Assembly: GCF_000376805.1 (NCBI RefSeq)
Contig: NZ_AQXT01000002.1
Span: 496,001-560,000 of the forward strand
Length of the DNA: 64,000 nucleotides
Source of the DNA: Henriciella marina DSM 19595
Lineage (GTDB): Bacteria; Pseudomonadota; Alphaproteobacteria; Caulobacterales; Hyphomonadaceae
Direction of reading: 5' to 3'
The notes under the pieces were generated by a model. It saw nothing but the letters and a program-made list of their open reading frames with translations, was not told the origin of the DNA and did not search any database. The translations under genes were made by a program, and so were the position numbers. This document shows, piece after piece, positions 17,271-26,727 of this stretch (positions are counted from its first letter, which is position 1; each line of letters begins with the position of its first letter).

Positions 17271-18344
17271 CTATACTCGGGACGCCAGTCCACCCGCATG
17301 CGTGATGGCGCGGCCCTCAAGCTCCAGTTCCATCAGACGAGCGGCGCACTGGCGGGCGGTACAGCCGCTGGCGCGCGCGATTTCGGCGATCGGAATTGGG
17401 GTTGGGGAGAGCGCTTCAAAGATACGCTCTGCGAGGCTGTCATCGGGTGTCTCGGCGGTGTCTGGCGGGTCCAGTGGCAGTGTCGGATGATACCGCACAT
17501 CTAGCCCATCGATCTGACCGGAGATGGCTTCGATAACGTCTTCGGCATGTCGGACCAGCGTGGCGCCGTTTCTCAGGAGGCGGTTATTGCCAGCCGATCG
17601 CCGGTCCAGGGGCGAACCGGGCACTGCCATGACCTCTCGGCCCTGTTCACCTGCCATACGCGCAGAGATGAGCGAGCCTGAGCGCTCGGCTGCCTCGATG
17701 ATCACGGTGCCAACAGCAAGGCCGGTGATGATCCTGTTGCGTCTTGGAAAATCCTGAGCAGTGGCGCGTCGGCCAATTGCGCGCTCCGAAACAACGAGGC
17801 CGGTCTCACAGATTTCCCTGTAGAGTGCTTCGTGCTGCGGTGGGTAGATCTGGTCAGCGCCGCCCGCAAGAACGGCGATTGTCCCGGTGCGGAGCGTTGC
17901 GGCATGCGCCTCGCCGTCGATGCCACGCGCAAGACCTGAGACCACGACAAGTCCAGCCTCGCCGAGGGCTGCTGCCATTTCGCGGGCGATCTTGCGACCG
18001 GCGGCTGACGCGTCGCGAGCCCCGACGATGGCGATGGCTGGGCGCGTTAGAAGCGTCTGGTCGCCAAAGACTGTCAGGACGGGTGGGGGCGGCGAGAGCT
18101 CTCCGAGGGCCGCCGGATAGGCTTTGTCTTCTGTGCACAGAATGGCGCCGCCAAGCCGGTGGGTCTCCTCGATCTCATGGCGGGCGGCATCCTTGTCCGC
18201 GCGGAGATTTCCTGCGCGTGACAGAGCTTCCAGCGGCGTGCCATATCTGGCGAGTAGCTGGAAGAATGTGACCGGGCCGACCTGCGGTGCCCTTGCGAGC
18301 GCAAGCCACGCGATGCGGGCCTCGTCGTCCAGACCGAGGCTCAC
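17271..18344 (-). CDS. dprA: DNA-processing protein DprA
   Basis: Binds incoming single-stranded DNA and loads RecA during transformation. It has 357 residues: a short SAM-like N-terminus (HhH, about 10-60), the Rossmann-like core with IVGARDASAAGRKIA and VVSGLARGIDGEAH, and a C-terminal winged helix (about 300-357, IAEIARASGCTARQCA). It overlaps plsY by 4 bases. In related genomes topA normally follows; here lptD follows. Confidence 0.95.
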   Translation of the reverse strand: MSLGLDDEARIAWLALARAPQVGPVTFFQLLARYGTPLEALSRAGNLRADKDAARHEIEETHRLGGAILCTEDKAYPAALGELSPPPPVLTVFGDQTLLTRPAIAIVGARDASAAGRKIAREMAAALGEAGLVVVSGLARGIDGEAHAATLRTGTIAVLAGGADQIYPPQHEALYREICETGLVVSERAIGRRATAQDFPRRNRIITGLAVGTVIIEAAERSGSLISARMAGEQGREVMAVPGSPLDRRSAGNNRLLRNGATLVRHAEDVIEAISGQIDGLDVRYHPTLPLDPPDTAETPDDSLAERIFEALSPTPIPIAEIARASGCTARQCAARLMELELEGRAITHAGGLASRV

Positions 18345-18952
18345 TCGGCTTCCTTTTTCTTCTGGCCGAACTTTGGCTCCGTCCCCTTGATAAGTCGGGA
18401 AAGGTTCGCCCGGTGCGTGAAGAAGACGAGCAAGCTGAGCGCGACCAGCACACCGACTGCAAAGCGTGTTTCACCAAGCAGGAAAGCGCCGGGCGGAACG
18501 AGCGAAGCTGCCGTCAGCGCAGCGAGCGACGAGATACGCGACAGAAAAAAGACGGCAAACCAGACGGGCGCAGCGACCAGAAACCCGAGCGGCGACGCGA
18601 AAAGAAGGAGGCCAGCATAAGTGGCGACGCCCTTGCCGCCCTTGAAGCGAAGCCAGACCGGATAGCAATGTCCCAGAAAGGCGAACACGCCAGCGATCAG
18701 GCCGACATTGCGTTCTCCGAAAAGCACGGCAAAGCCGACAATGGCGAGGCCTGCCTTGAAGCTGTCGAGGAGTAGGGTGGCGAGCGCCAGGTCCTTGCGG
18801 CCTGTACGAAGGACATTCGTCGCGCCGATATTGCCTGAACCGATTTCCCGGATGTCGCCCAGCCCTGCGGCGCGCGTCAGGAACAGGCCAAAGGGGATGG
18901 AGCCAAGCAGATAGCCGCCCAGCGCTGCGATAAGGAAAGGAAATCCATCCAT
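18341..18952 (-). CDS. plsY: glycerol-3-phosphate acyltransferase PlsY
   Basis: Integral membrane enzyme that acylates glycerol 3-phosphate from acyl phosphate, the first step of phospholipid synthesis. Its 203 residues contain five or so hydrophobic segments and the family motifs GSIPFGL, EIGSGNIGATNVLR and RFKGGKGVAT. It overlaps dprA by 4 bases and heads the pair. It is divergent from the TetR gene; a TTAACCAT motif lies in the 137-base gap. Confidence 0.95.
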   Translation of the reverse strand: MDGFPFLIAALGGYLLGSIPFGLFLTRAAGLGDIREIGSGNIGATNVLRTGRKDLALATLLLDSFKAGLAIVGFAVLFGERNVGLIAGVFAFLGHCYPVWLRFKGGKGVATYAGLLLFASPLGFLVAAPVWFAVFFLSRISSLAALTAASLVPPGAFLLGETRFAVGVLVALSLLVFFTHRANLSRLIKGTEPKFGQKKKEAE

Positions 18953-19046
18953 GTCGTATCGTCCCGGTTGAAAGCCATCGGCGGACGGGTCTTTTGTGCG
19001 TCTCTTGCGGGGAGGTCAAGGCACAGCGCAAAACGCGTAGAGGCCC

Positions 19047-19054
19047 TTAACCAT
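19047..19054 (+). promoter_or_regulatory. TTAACCAT half-site (CtrA-like) between plsY and the TetR gene
   Basis: TTAACCAT matches the downstream half of the CtrA recognition sequence known from Caulobacter. The upstream TTAA half at 7-base spacing is absent (CGTA there), so this is only a half-site. It lies 36-43 bases before the TetR ATG. Confidence 0.25.
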
Positions 19055-19089
19055 CGCTTTTCCTGTGGGTGCTATAGGATGGCGCTGTG

Positions 19090-19665
19090 ATGACCAGACA
19101 AATCGACGCCGTTCAAGACACGCCAGCCCGGGACAAGATCCTGCAGGCGACGCTCGATCTCATTCCTGACTGGGGCGCCGACCGGATTACCCACAGGCTG
19201 GTTTCCAGCGAGGCAGGTGTCTCACCTGGGACGATCACCTATCACTTCGACACGATCGATGCGCTGCTGTCTGATGCTTTCAGGCTGTATATGCACGACT
19301 ATCGGACGGGGCTCGAAGGCGCGCTGGAGGCCCGGCCGCTTCGATCCGTGCGTGATGTCGCCCAGTTCCTGATCATGCTGATTGCCACCTCGCCTGAGCG
19401 GTCAGATCTTGCCCGTATCGAATACGCCATGGTGGCTTATGCGCAGCGCGACGAGATGCTTCAGCAGGAAGTGGCCGACTGGGCCGTCTTGCTGCCAGCG
19501 CATCTTGCGGCTGCGCTTGTCCGTCTCGGCGTTTCAGATGGTGAGGCTATGTCTGAACGGCTCGTGCGGTACTGCCGGGGGATTGAATTTGATGTCCTCT
19601 CGCGCGGCCTCACAATCGATCTCAGCGAGCTCGAAAGCGAGTTGCTCTCAATCGTGCCTGCCTAA
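19090..19665 (+). CDS. TetR/AcrR family transcriptional regulator
   Basis: DNA-binding repressor-type protein of 191 residues. The N-terminal helix-turn-helix (about 17-62) contains ITHRLVSSEAGVSPGTITYHF, typical of TetR, with a ligand-binding helical C-terminal domain. A GTG one codon upstream (19087) is an alternative start with slightly better spacing to AGGA. It is divergent from plsY and convergent with the pyrC-like gene, overlapping it by 4 bases. Target and ligand are unknown; plsY-dprA or its own promoter are the nearest candidates. Confidence 0.85.
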   Translation: MTRQIDAVQDTPARDKILQATLDLIPDWGADRITHRLVSSEAGVSPGTITYHFDTIDALLSDAFRLYMHDYRTGLEGALEARPLRSVRDVAQFLIMLIATSPERSDLARIEYAMVAYAQRDEMLQQEVADWAVLLPAHLAAALVRLGVSDGEAMSERLVRYCRGIEFDVLSRGLTIDLSELESELLSIVPA

Positions 19666-20933
19666 CGCTGGAAGACGGTTTCTCCGCCAATAATCGTGTG
19701 CATGACCCGGCCAACCATGCGGCGGCCATCAAATGGCGAGTTCAGCGAGCGCGACAGCAGATCTTCACGTTCGCAGTGCCAGGGCTTGTCCGGGTCGAAC
19801 AGGATCAGGTCAGCTGGCAGACCGGCCGCGAGCCGGCCCTGAGGCACACCGATAAGACTTGCCGGCGAAGATGTGACAGGACGGAGCGCGTCGAGCAGGC
19901 TCAGCCTCTCATCCTGAACCAGTACCAGGAGAGCCGATAGCACCGTTTCCAGACCAGCCGCGCCGAAAGCGGCTTCCCCGAAGGGTAGGCGCTTTTCTTC
20001 GGGCGGTTGTGGATCATGCGCGGAAACGACAGCGTCAATCTCTCCAGCAGCCAGCGCATCGATCAGGGCCTGTCTGTCATCCTCGCCGCGGAAGGGTGGA
20101 TTGACCTTACAGTAGGTGAGATAGTCGCCGACATCGGTCTCGTTGAAGAAAAGATGGTGCGCGGCAACGCTGACAAAGATGTCAACGCCGCGGTCACGCG
20201 CGTCCCTGATCATCTCAAGGCTGCGCGCGGTGGACACCTGATCGACGAGGAGGCGGCAGCCGGTCGTCTCGGCGAGCAGGAGATCCCGGGATAGCCCGAT
20301 CCACTCAGCTTCCCGGGGCAGGCCTGCAAGGCCCATCCGGGCAGCTCTCGCGCCAGAATTCATGACGCCGCGCGCAGAGAGGGAATAGCTGTCCGCGCGG
20401 CTTGCGACCATGACATCGCAGCTTGCCGCATAGGCCATGGTGCGGCGCAGGACCGACGTATCGGCGACCGGCCAGTCGCCATTTGTAAAGTAGACCGCGC
20501 CGGAGCCCTGCATCAGGCTGATCTCGGACATGGCCTCGCCTTTAAGGCCCTTTGTCAGGGCAGCGGCAGCATAGATGCGGGCCTTTGCGGTTTCACGGCC
20601 CCGGTTTGCGATGAACTGGACGAGAGCGACATCATCGATGACGGGCGAGGTGTCCGGCATGACGACCATGCTCGTTACGCCGCCGGAGACGGCTGCACGG
20701 GAGGCGGTTTCAAGCGTTTCGCGCTGCTCGGCGCCGGGCTCACCGGTCTTGACGCGAAGGTCAACGAGCCCGGGCGAGAGGCAAAGCCCCGACGCATCGA
20801 TTGTGACGTCTGCGTCGCCGTCTACCTTGCCAATTTCTGCGATCTCGCCGTTCTCGATCAGCAGGCTTCCCGGCTCATCTAGCCCTGACGCCGGGCAGAG
20901 CAGGCGGGCATTTGTGATGAGGGTCCGGCTCAT
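19662..20933 (-). CDS. dihydroorotase-like protein, metal ligands lost (PyrC'/PyrX type)
   Basis: An amidohydrolase-fold homologue of dihydroorotase (423 residues) coupled to pyrB by a 4-base overlap. The HxH metal motif that should follow the first strand is Arg60-Val-Lys62 ([14 protein letters not shown]). His232 of the active enzyme is Gln232 (DQVSTA), the usual TDHAPH is SAHDPQ at 304-309, and the His near 180 is also missing; only Asp153 remains. Catalysis is therefore unlikely. In Pseudomonas a similar inactive homologue is a structural partner of aspartate transcarbamoylase, and I infer the same role. Confidence 0.9.
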   Translation of the reverse strand: MSRTLITNARLLCPASGLDEPGSLLIENGEIAEIGKVDGDADVTIDASGLCLSPGLVDLRVKTGEPGAEQRETLETASRAAVSGGVTSMVVMPDTSPVIDDVALVQFIANRGRETAKARIYAAAALTKGLKGEAMSEISLMQGSGAVYFTNGDWPVADTSVLRRTMAYAASCDVMVASRADSYSLSARGVMNSGARAARMGLAGLPREAEWIGLSRDLLLAETTGCRLLVDQVSTARSLEMIRDARDRGVDIFVSVAAHHLFFNETDVGDYLTYCKVNPPFRGEDDRQALIDALAAGEIDAVVSAHDPQPPEEKRLPFGEAAFGAAGLETVLSALLVLVQDERLSLLDALRPVTSSPASLIGVPQGRLAAGLPADLILFDPDKPWHCEREDLLSRSLNSPFDGRRMVGRVMHTIIGGETVFQR

Positions 20934-21877
20934 ACGCGTCTCCCCGCCAGCAGTTTCAGCACCGCCTCGCGGACGGCCACGCCCATCTCGACCTGCTCTG
21001 TGATCACAGAGTGTTTGCTGTCTGCAATGATGCTCTCAATCTCTATCCCGCGGTTCATCGGGCCGGGATGCATGACGGTGACGTCCTCGGCCGCCTTGCG
21101 CAGGCGCTCCATTGTGAGGCCGAAATTGCGGAAATATTCGCGCTGGCTCGGCAGGTAGCCGCCATTCATGCGCTCCATCTGCAGGCGCAGCATCATGACG
21201 ACGTCAGCTCCCTCGATCGCCTCATCGAAGCGCGAGGTCGTATGGGCCGCGCCCCACTGCTCGGTCCCGGAGGGAAGAAGCGTGGCCGGTCCGCAGAGGG
21301 TCACTTCGGCCCCCAGAAGATGCAGCGCCAGCGTGGTAGAGCGTGCGACGCGCGAATGCAGAATGTCGCCGCAGATTGTGACTTTTAGTCCTTCGATCCG
21401 GCCCTTGGCGCGGCGGATGGTCAGCGTATCCAGCAGGCCCTGGGTTGGGTGCTGATGTGTGCCGTCGCCTGCGTTGATGACGGCGCAATCAACCTTGCGG
21501 GAGAGTAGCTTCACCCCGCCAGAGGCAGAATGACGGATCACGATCGCGTCGGGTGCCATGGCGTTGAGGGTCATCGCCGTGTCGATCAGCGTCTCGCCCT
21601 TTTTGACGCTGGATGCGGCAACGGGCATGGCGACGACATCGGCGCCAAGGCGCTTTGCGGCAATCTCGAAGCTGGACATGGTCCGGGTCGAGTTTTCGAA
21701 GAAGAGATTGATCACCGTCATGTTCTTCAGGTGCGGCTCAGGCCGCCGGCCCGCGCGGGTTTCTTCTGCGAACGCTTCGGCAAGATCGAGAATGTGTTCG
21801 ATGTCGAGCCGGGACAAATCCTCAATGCTCAACAGATGGTCGTGTTTGAACTCGTAGCTGTAGCCCGGAATGGACAT
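20930..21877 (-). CDS. pyrB: aspartate carbamoyltransferase catalytic subunit
   Basis: Forms N-carbamoyl-aspartate from carbamoyl phosphate and aspartate, the committed step of pyrimidine synthesis. The 315 residues contain the carbamoyl-phosphate loop [20 protein letters not shown] and the [11 protein letters not shown] loop. The frame stays open to 21928, but the ATG at 21877 ([10 protein letters not shown]) has GAGAGG upstream. No pyrI regulatory gene is nearby. The next gene is the inactive dihydroorotase homologue, suggesting a PyrB-PyrC' holoenzyme. Confidence 0.96.
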   Translation of the reverse strand: MSIPGYSYEFKHDHLLSIEDLSRLDIEHILDLAEAFAEETRAGRRPEPHLKNMTVINLFFENSTRTMSSFEIAAKRLGADVVAMPVAASSVKKGETLIDTAMTLNAMAPDAIVIRHSASGGVKLLSRKVDCAVINAGDGTHQHPTQGLLDTLTIRRAKGRIEGLKVTICGDILHSRVARSTTLALHLLGAEVTLCGPATLLPSGTEQWGAAHTTSRFDEAIEGADVVMMLRLQMERMNGGYLPSQREYFRNFGLTMERLRKAAEDVTVMHPGPMNRGIEIESIIADSKHSVITEQVEMGVAVREAVLKLLAGRRV

Positions 21878-21931
21878 GCGCTGCCTCTCGATTTTCGGCG
21901 GTTTAGGCACGATTCCGACGGCGGGCAAGGG

Positions 21932-22858
21932 CTAGAACAGCCCAAGGCTGAGACACGTGAACCAGATGAGCGGCATGGTGGCGACCGAAAGCACCGTTTG
22001 CATCGCGATCAGATTGGCCGCGAGCGGTGCGTCTCCGCCAAGCTGGCGCGCCAGAATATAGGAGCTGGTCGCGGTTGGAACCGCTGCGCTGATCATGATG
22101 ATGGCGAGCGATGTGCCTGAGACGCCGAGCGCGATCGCGCCAGAGATGGCCAGCAGCGGCAGGCCAATAAGGCGGACAAGCGACCATGTCACTGTCTTCA
22201 CGCCTGAGCGCCCAAGCGCAGCGACATCCATACCGGCGCCTGCAGCAAGAAGACCGAGCGCTATGGTGCCTTGTCCAAGCAGATCGATTGTGAGGTCGAG
22301 AAGCTCGGGAATCTCGATATTGAATGCGGCGAGGGCGCCGCCGATGATGCAGGCAATGATAAGAGGGTTTCGGGCAAGTTCTGTAACCGGGTTGCGCTTT
22401 GGCAGGTCACCGCGTTCTGCATGACTGGTGAGGGCCGTGACGCTCAATATGTTTGCTACCGGGATCATGGCCGCTGCCGCGATGGAGACAAGCGCGAGCC
22501 CTTCATCGCCAAATAGCGCGCTGGCGATGGAGAGGGCGACAAACGTGTTCCAGCGCACATTGGATTGAATGATCGACCCGATTTCAGGCCGGCGTATGCC
22601 TGGCCAGCGACGCGCAAGCAGGGCGAACGCGCCGAGCAGGCACTGGGCAAGGATCAGCACCACCATCAGCTTCCACGGCGCTTCCTCAAAGGGGGCCTTG
22701 GCGAGCGCTCGGATAATGAGAGCTGGAAGGAGCAGCACATAAGCGAGACGCTCGATCGCGCGCCAGCCATCATCTGCGATGACCTTGCGCCAGCCAAGGA
22801 AGCGTCCCAACGCCGTGATCAGGATAACCGGGACCAGCGCGGCAAGAAAGGCGCTCAT
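21932..22858 (-). CDS. AEC family transporter
   Basis: A 308-residue integral membrane protein of the auxin efflux carrier family, with about ten hydrophobic segments spread over its whole length and two similar halves. Members move carboxylates, amino acids or similar small solutes; the substrate cannot be read from the sequence. It overlaps ruvX by 4 bases and lies 54 bases upstream of pyrB, so it may be co-transcribed with both. Confidence 0.85.
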   Translation of the reverse strand: MSAFLAALVPVILITALGRFLGWRKVIADDGWRAIERLAYVLLLPALIIRALAKAPFEEAPWKLMVVLILAQCLLGAFALLARRWPGIRRPEIGSIIQSNVRWNTFVALSIASALFGDEGLALVSIAAAAMIPVANILSVTALTSHAERGDLPKRNPVTELARNPLIIACIIGGALAAFNIEIPELLDLTIDLLGQGTIALGLLAAGAGMDVAALGRSGVKTVTWSLVRLIGLPLLAISGAIALGVSGTSLAIIMISAAVPTATSSYILARQLGGDAPLAANLIAMQTVLSVATMPLIWFTCLSLGLF

Positions 22859-23313
22859 GAAGCGTTGGCCAGACGGTCGATGGCGGTCTGCAGGATGATG
22901 GCGGCGGCTGACGCGTCGATCAGCTCGGCCCGGCGAGCGCGCGACAGGTCACCTGCAATCATGGCGCGTTCGGCTTCTGAGCTGGTCAGGCGCTCATCCT
23001 GGAAGGCGATGGGAATATCGCGGCGAGCGACGATGTTTCTGGCGAGCGCGCGGGCGGACTGGACGCGGGGGCCCTCTGTGCCATCCATGTTGAGCGGAAG
23101 GCCGAGAACGAGACCGACTGTGCGCCGCTGGTCAATAATCTCGAAGAGCCGATCCAGCGACGGGCCGAGCTTGCGGCCTTTGCGAATGGTTTCGACAGGG
23201 GAGGCTATCAGCCGGCCAGCATCGCAGGCGGCAATGCCAAGTGTCTTGGAGCCGGGATCAATGCCTACGAGCGGGCCCGAGGCCGGCAGATCGAAAAGAT
23301 CGATGATTGCCAT
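22855..23313 (-). CDS. ruvX: Holliday junction resolvase-like protein RuvX/YqgF
   Basis: RNase H-fold protein of the YqgF family, implicated in 16S rRNA 5'-end processing and in Holliday junction resolution. It has 152 residues; catalytic acid motifs are GIDPGSKTLGIA near 19-30 and DERLTSSEA and DASAAAIIL later. The reading frame extends to 23628, but the ATG at 23313 (MAIIDLFDLP) gives the family length. It is divergent from gatC and overlaps the AEC gene. Confidence 0.92.
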   Translation of the reverse strand: MAIIDLFDLPASGPLVGIDPGSKTLGIAACDAGRLIASPVETIRKGRKLGPSLDRLFEIIDQRRTVGLVLGLPLNMDGTEGPRVQSARALARNIVARRDIPIAFQDERLTSSEAERAMIAGDLSRARRAELIDASAAAIILQTAIDRLANAS

Positions 23314-23392
23314 GTGACGCAGGGTGCCCCCATCTCTTGAATTTGCCCTGTCTAGCGCGTATCGCCTGCATCTGTCGATTGGAGACGAGCGC

Positions 23393-23680
23393 ATGAGTGT
23401 CACGAAGGAAGATGTCCGCAAGGTTGCCCGCTTGTCACGCATTGCCGTGAGCGAGGATCGCCTGGAGCCGCTGGCAAACGAACTCTCCGCCATTATGGGC
23501 TGGATCGAGCAGCTGAACGAGGTCGATGTCGAGGGCGTCGAGCCGATGACCTCTGTTGTCGACGCAACCCTGCCGATGCGCGACGATGTCGTGACCGATG
23601 GCAACATCCAGGACCAGGTCCTGGCCAATGCGCCGAAGAGCGAAGACGGCTTCTTCGTCGTTCCGAAGTCAGTCGAATAG
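23393..23680 (+). CDS. gatC: Asp/Glu-tRNA(Asn/Gln) amidotransferase subunit C
   Basis: Small subunit that stabilises GatA-GatB, which amidates misacylated Glu-tRNA(Gln) or Asp-tRNA(Asn). The 95 residues match the family (VTKEDVRKVARLSRIAVSE; GVEPMTSVVD; LANAPKSEDGFFVVPKSVE). The ATG at 23393 has GGAG upstream. It is separated from gatA by two minus-strand genes, unlike the usual gatC-gatA adjacency. Confidence 0.95.
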   Translation: MSVTKEDVRKVARLSRIAVSEDRLEPLANELSAIMGWIEQLNEVDVEGVEPMTSVVDATLPMRDDVVTDGNIQDQVLANAPKSEDGFFVVPKSVE

Positions 23681-23715
23681 AAAAAGCCCGCAGGGCCGGT
23701 CCAGGCTGCGGGCTT
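23681..23715 (-). terminator. rho-independent terminator between gatC and the exported Cys-patterned gene
   Basis: A 10-bp perfect stem (AAGCCCGCAG at 23684-23693 with CTGCGGGCTT at 23706-23715) with a 12-base loop. On the minus strand it is followed by T's (A's at 23681-23685), suiting the gene ending at 23739; on the plus strand it begins right at the gatC stop and may also slow plus-strand transcripts. Confidence 0.75.
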
Positions 23716-23738
23716 CTCTGGTAGATGTCGCGCAAGCG

Positions 23739-24179
23739 TCAGTCGACTGACGCGACCTCTGTGCTCAGCGCGTCTTCATTCCATTCATAGATCGCATTGA
23801 TCCGGCACCGACGGGATGCGCTGCCCGCATCGCTTCCGAAATAGCTTTGGGGTGCCGATATGCGATCACGAGTTGTGACGCACCGCCCGCCGGCAAATGT
23901 GCCGTCCAGAACAACCGTATGCGCGCCATCAAGCTCATCACATTCTTGGGTTGTTTCGATCAGATAGTCTTTTGCACCGCGCTCCGCGATGACCGTCATC
24001 GACGTGCCCTCCCGAAAGTCATCGATCTGGTCACGGAAGCAGATGCGGTCGACTTGTTCACCAAGCCGCACATCGCTGAGATAGTCATCCGGTCCCGCAT
24101 TTGGCGGTTCAGCGAATGCCGCGGCACCAAACATCGTAGCTGCAGCAGTTGCTGCGCCGATCATTGCGAAGATCTTCAT
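23739..24179 (-). CDS. exported DUF6491-like protein (Cys-patterned), copy 1
   Basis: A 146-residue protein of unknown function with a signal peptide (about 1-23, cleaved near AFA-EPP). The mature part shares RLGEQVDRxCF, IxxFR, YLIET, a GxxCVTxxD segment, RC.I and IYEWNED with the adjacent gene, and four cysteines match, suggesting two disulfides. The frame opens at 24209, but the ATG at 24179 has GGAGT upstream. A TTGATA-N16-TATACT promoter lies upstream. I recall DUF6491 as the likely family; function is not known. Confidence 0.75.
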   Translation of the reverse strand: MKIFAMIGAATAAATMFGAAAFAEPPNAGPDDYLSDVRLGEQVDRICFRDQIDDFREGTSMTVIAERGAKDYLIETTQECDELDGAHTVVLDGTFAGGRCVTTRDRISAPQSYFGSDAGSASRRCRINAIYEWNEDALSTEVASVD

Positions 24180-24214
24180 GGGATAACTCCTCATCGCTTG
24201 CGAGTTCAACCGCT

Positions 24215-24242
24215 AGTATAGCCTAGAGTTGGCAAGTATCAA
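24215..24242 (-). promoter_or_regulatory. strong promoter-like sequence for the copy 1 exported gene
   Basis: On the minus strand TTGATA (24237-24242), a 16-base spacer and TATACT (24215-24220), 36 bases before the ATG at 24179. It is the best housekeeping-type match in the window. It shows that copy 1 can be transcribed separately from copy 2. Confidence 0.65.
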
Positions 24243-24308
24243 AGCGGATGCACAAAGATTTCGTTCTGGCTCCAAGCCAGGGCCTGGATCGAACTGGCGT
24301 ACAAATGG

Positions 24309-24758
24309 CTAGTCCTGATCGTCGGCAACGTCTTCAGCGGCGTCCTCATTCCACTCATAAATGGCTCGGATTGGGCAGCGTGCCGGTGGAATATCTGTCC
24401 GGTCGGGTCCGAATACGCTGTCATAGGCGTAGATCGAATCGCCCTTTGTCACGCAGCTGGCGCCGGGAAACGTGTCGAAGCTGAGCGAGTTTGCGCGATC
24501 CAGATCATAACAGTTGCCAGCCGTCTCAATCAGGTATTCGTCATTCACGCCTTCCTCGACAATAACACTGTTGCGCGTCGCCATACGGAAGCTGTCGATG
24601 TTCGAGGCGAAACAGACCCTGTCGACCTGCTCGCCCAGACGGGCATCTTCGCGCCAGGCCTGTGCGTCATTGGACGCCTTATCCGTTGCGGTCGAGCAAC
24701 CGACAATCGCGAACAGGGCGCTTGCCGGTAGCGCTGCTTTCAAAATGTTCTGTTTCAA
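24309..24758 (-). CDS. DUF6491-like lipoprotein (Cys-patterned), copy 2
   Basis: A 149-residue paralogue of the next gene. The N-terminus MKQNILKAALPASALFAIVGC has a lipobox with Cys21, so it is probably a lipoprotein, unlike copy 1. The shared blocks are RLGEQVDRVCF, YLIET, ASCVT, RCPI and IYEWNED, and all four mature cysteines match copy 1. The start is a TTG at 24758 with GGAGG five bases upstream; no ATG fits. It is divergent from gatA. Confidence 0.75.
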   Translation of the reverse strand: MKQNILKAALPASALFAIVGCSTATDKASNDAQAWREDARLGEQVDRVCFASNIDSFRMATRNSVIVEEGVNDEYLIETAGNCYDLDRANSLSFDTFPGASCVTKGDSIYAYDSVFGPDRTDIPPARCPIRAIYEWNEDAAEDVADDQD

Positions 24759-24925
24759 TCAAACCTCCGAAATCACAACCGGTGCTTGAGTGCGCCCGGT
24801 TTCATACACTAAAATGGATGTGCGCCTGAAATGTTTCAAATGACGCGTTTCGGTTGCCGGGGCTTGAACTCTCCAGCCGGGCCAGCCTACGAAGGCGCAA
24901 ACCTCTGTATGTGGATCATTGCCAG

Positions 24926-26398
24926 ATGACTGACCTGCCGAAACTCACACTCGCTGCCGCCCTGGATGGTCTCTCCAGCAAGGCTTTCTCGTCGCGCGAA
25001 TTGACCGAGGCTTTCATCAAGGAGATAGAGGCGTCCAACGACACGCTGAACGCCTATGTCGTGAAGACGCCTGAGAAGGCGCTTGAGATGGCAGATGCCG
25101 CCGATGCCAGGATCGCATCGGGTGAGGCGAGGGCGCTCGAAGGCGCGCCGCTGGGTGTGAAGGATCTCTACTGCACCAAGGGTGTGCGCACGACCGCGTG
25201 CTCCAACATCCTTGGCGAGTTCACGCCGACCTACGAGTCGACCGTGACCCAGCAGCTCTGGGATCGCGGCGCGGTCATGCTGGGGAAGCTCAACATGGAT
25301 GAGTTCGCCATGGGCTCCTCCAATGAGACATCCCGTTTCGGCCCGCCGGCCAATCCGTGGCGCCGCAATGGCTCTAACCAGACACTGACGCCGGGCGGGT
25401 CTTCTGGCGGGTCGGCAACGGCTGTGGCTGCGGACCTCTGTCTTGGGGCCACAGCGTCCGACACAGGCGGTTCGATCCGCCAACCTGCGAGCTTTACCGG
25501 CATGGTGGGCATCAAGCCGACCTATGGGCGCGCCAGCCGCTATGGCATGGTCGCCTTTGCCTCTTCGCTGGATCAGGCCGGGCCGATCGCCAAGACGGTC
25601 GAGGATAGCGCCATCCTGCTGGAAGCGATGTGCGGGCATGATGCGCGCGATTCGACCTCTCTGCCGGAGCCCGTCCCGGCTTGGCGCGAGAGTGTGAAAC
25701 AGGGCGTCAAAGGCATGAAGATCGGTATTCCGAAAGAGTACCGTGTCGACAACATGCCAGAAGAGATTGAAGCGCTGTGGAGCCAGGGCGTTGAGTGGCT
25801 GAAGCAGCAAGGCGCCGAGATCGTCGATGTCTCCCTGCCACACACTAAATATGCGCTGCCGGCCTACTATATCGTCGCGCCAGCTGAAGCCTCGTCCAAC
25901 CTCGCGCGCTATGATGGCATGCGTTACGGCACGCGCGTTCAGGGCGGTAATCTGGTCGATACGTATGAGGGCTCGCGCTCTGCGGGCTTTGGCAATGAGG
26001 TTCAGCGCCGCCTGATGATCGGCACCTATGTGCTCTCATCTGGCTATTACGACGCCTACTATCTGCGCGCCCAGAAAGTCCGCAAGAAAATCCTCAATGA
26101 TTTCATGGATGCGTATGAGCAATGTGATGCCCTTCTGACGCCGACCTGCCCATCGGCGGCCTTTGCCTATGGCGAGAAGGCCGACCCGGTGCAGATGTAC
26201 CTCAATGACATCTTCACGGTGACGGCGAACCTTGCGGGTCTGCCGGGCATTTCGGTGCCAGCCGCGCTGGACAGTCAGGGCCTGCCGCTTGGTCTGCAGG
26301 TCATCGGCAAGGCTCTGGACGAAGCGACCTGTTTCCGCGTGGCTGGTGCACTTGAAGAGGCCGCTGGCTTTGTGGCGAAGCCGGAGAAGTGGTGGTAG
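24926..26398 (+). CDS. gatA: Asp/Glu-tRNA(Asn/Gln) amidotransferase subunit A
   Basis: Amidase subunit that releases ammonia from glutamine for GatB. The amidase-signature triad is intact: Lys79 (LGVKDLYC), cis-Ser159 (PGGSSGGS) and Ser183 ([10 protein letters not shown]). It has 490 residues. The frame opens at 24854, but the ATG at 24926 starts the usual N-terminus ([13 protein letters not shown]). Two small membrane-protein genes lie between it and gatB. Confidence 0.97.
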   Translation: MTDLPKLTLAAALDGLSSKAFSSRELTEAFIKEIEASNDTLNAYVVKTPEKALEMADAADARIASGEARALEGAPLGVKDLYCTKGVRTTACSNILGEFTPTYESTVTQQLWDRGAVMLGKLNMDEFAMGSSNETSRFGPPANPWRRNGSNQTLTPGGSSGGSATAVAADLCLGATASDTGGSIRQPASFTGMVGIKPTYGRASRYGMVAFASSLDQAGPIAKTVEDSAILLEAMCGHDARDSTSLPEPVPAWRESVKQGVKGMKIGIPKEYRVDNMPEEIEALWSQGVEWLKQQGAEIVDVSLPHTKYALPAYYIVAPAEASSNLARYDGMRYGTRVQGGNLVDTYEGSRSAGFGNEVQRRLMIGTYVLSSGYYDAYYLRAQKVRKKILNDFMDAYEQCDALLTPTCPSAAFAYGEKADPVQMYLNDIFTVTANLAGLPGISVPAALDSQGLPLGLQVIGKALDEATCFRVAGALEEAAGFVAKPEKWW

Positions 26399-26408
26399 GC
26401 TCGAGGTC

Positions 26409-26669
26409 ATGTCGACCGGCGGCCACCGCAATTTCCTGGAAAAGCTGACGCTTGGCGCGTTAGGCCTGCGCATCTTACGGTCGCGGGCGGTCAGATGGCC
26501 TCTAGCTGCGCTGTTCGCAGGGCTGGCTGTGCACGCGGCGACGGGCGCCCCTGCGCAGGAGGGGGCGGACAGGGGCTTTGCCGTCCCGGCGGTCCTGTTC
26601 CTCTTGGGGCTATTCCTCGTGCTAATGCCGCTTTTGCCTCTCGCGGACAAATGGGATGAGCAGCGCTGA
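26409..26669 (+). CDS. small hydrophobic protein, uncharacterised
   Basis: An 86-residue open frame 10 bases after gatA, starting at the ATG at 26409 with GAGG close upstream. There are two hydrophobic stretches (about 35-50 and 57-78), consistent with a membrane protein. I recognise no family. Support is moderate: good position and spacing, but no homology evidence. The frame continues inside gatA without another convincing start. Confidence 0.45.
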   Translation: MSTGGHRNFLEKLTLGALGLRILRSRAVRWPLAALFAGLAVHAATGAPAQEGADRGFAVPAVLFLLGLFLVLMPLLPLADKWDEQR

Positions 26670-26727
26670 GCGCGTAACGCATCTGTGATCGTGACGCACA
26701 CGCGCCCAGAATGTTATGGAGTTGCCC

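Noticed and set aside
22855-23628. A 257-residue form of RuvX starting at 23628
   Set aside because: The extra 105 residues overlap gatC on the other strand and have no family support; the ATG at 23313 gives the usual 152 residues.
24887-25843. A minus-strand frame of 318 residues inside gatA
   Set aside because: It is antisense to the gatA triad region; a shadow frame.
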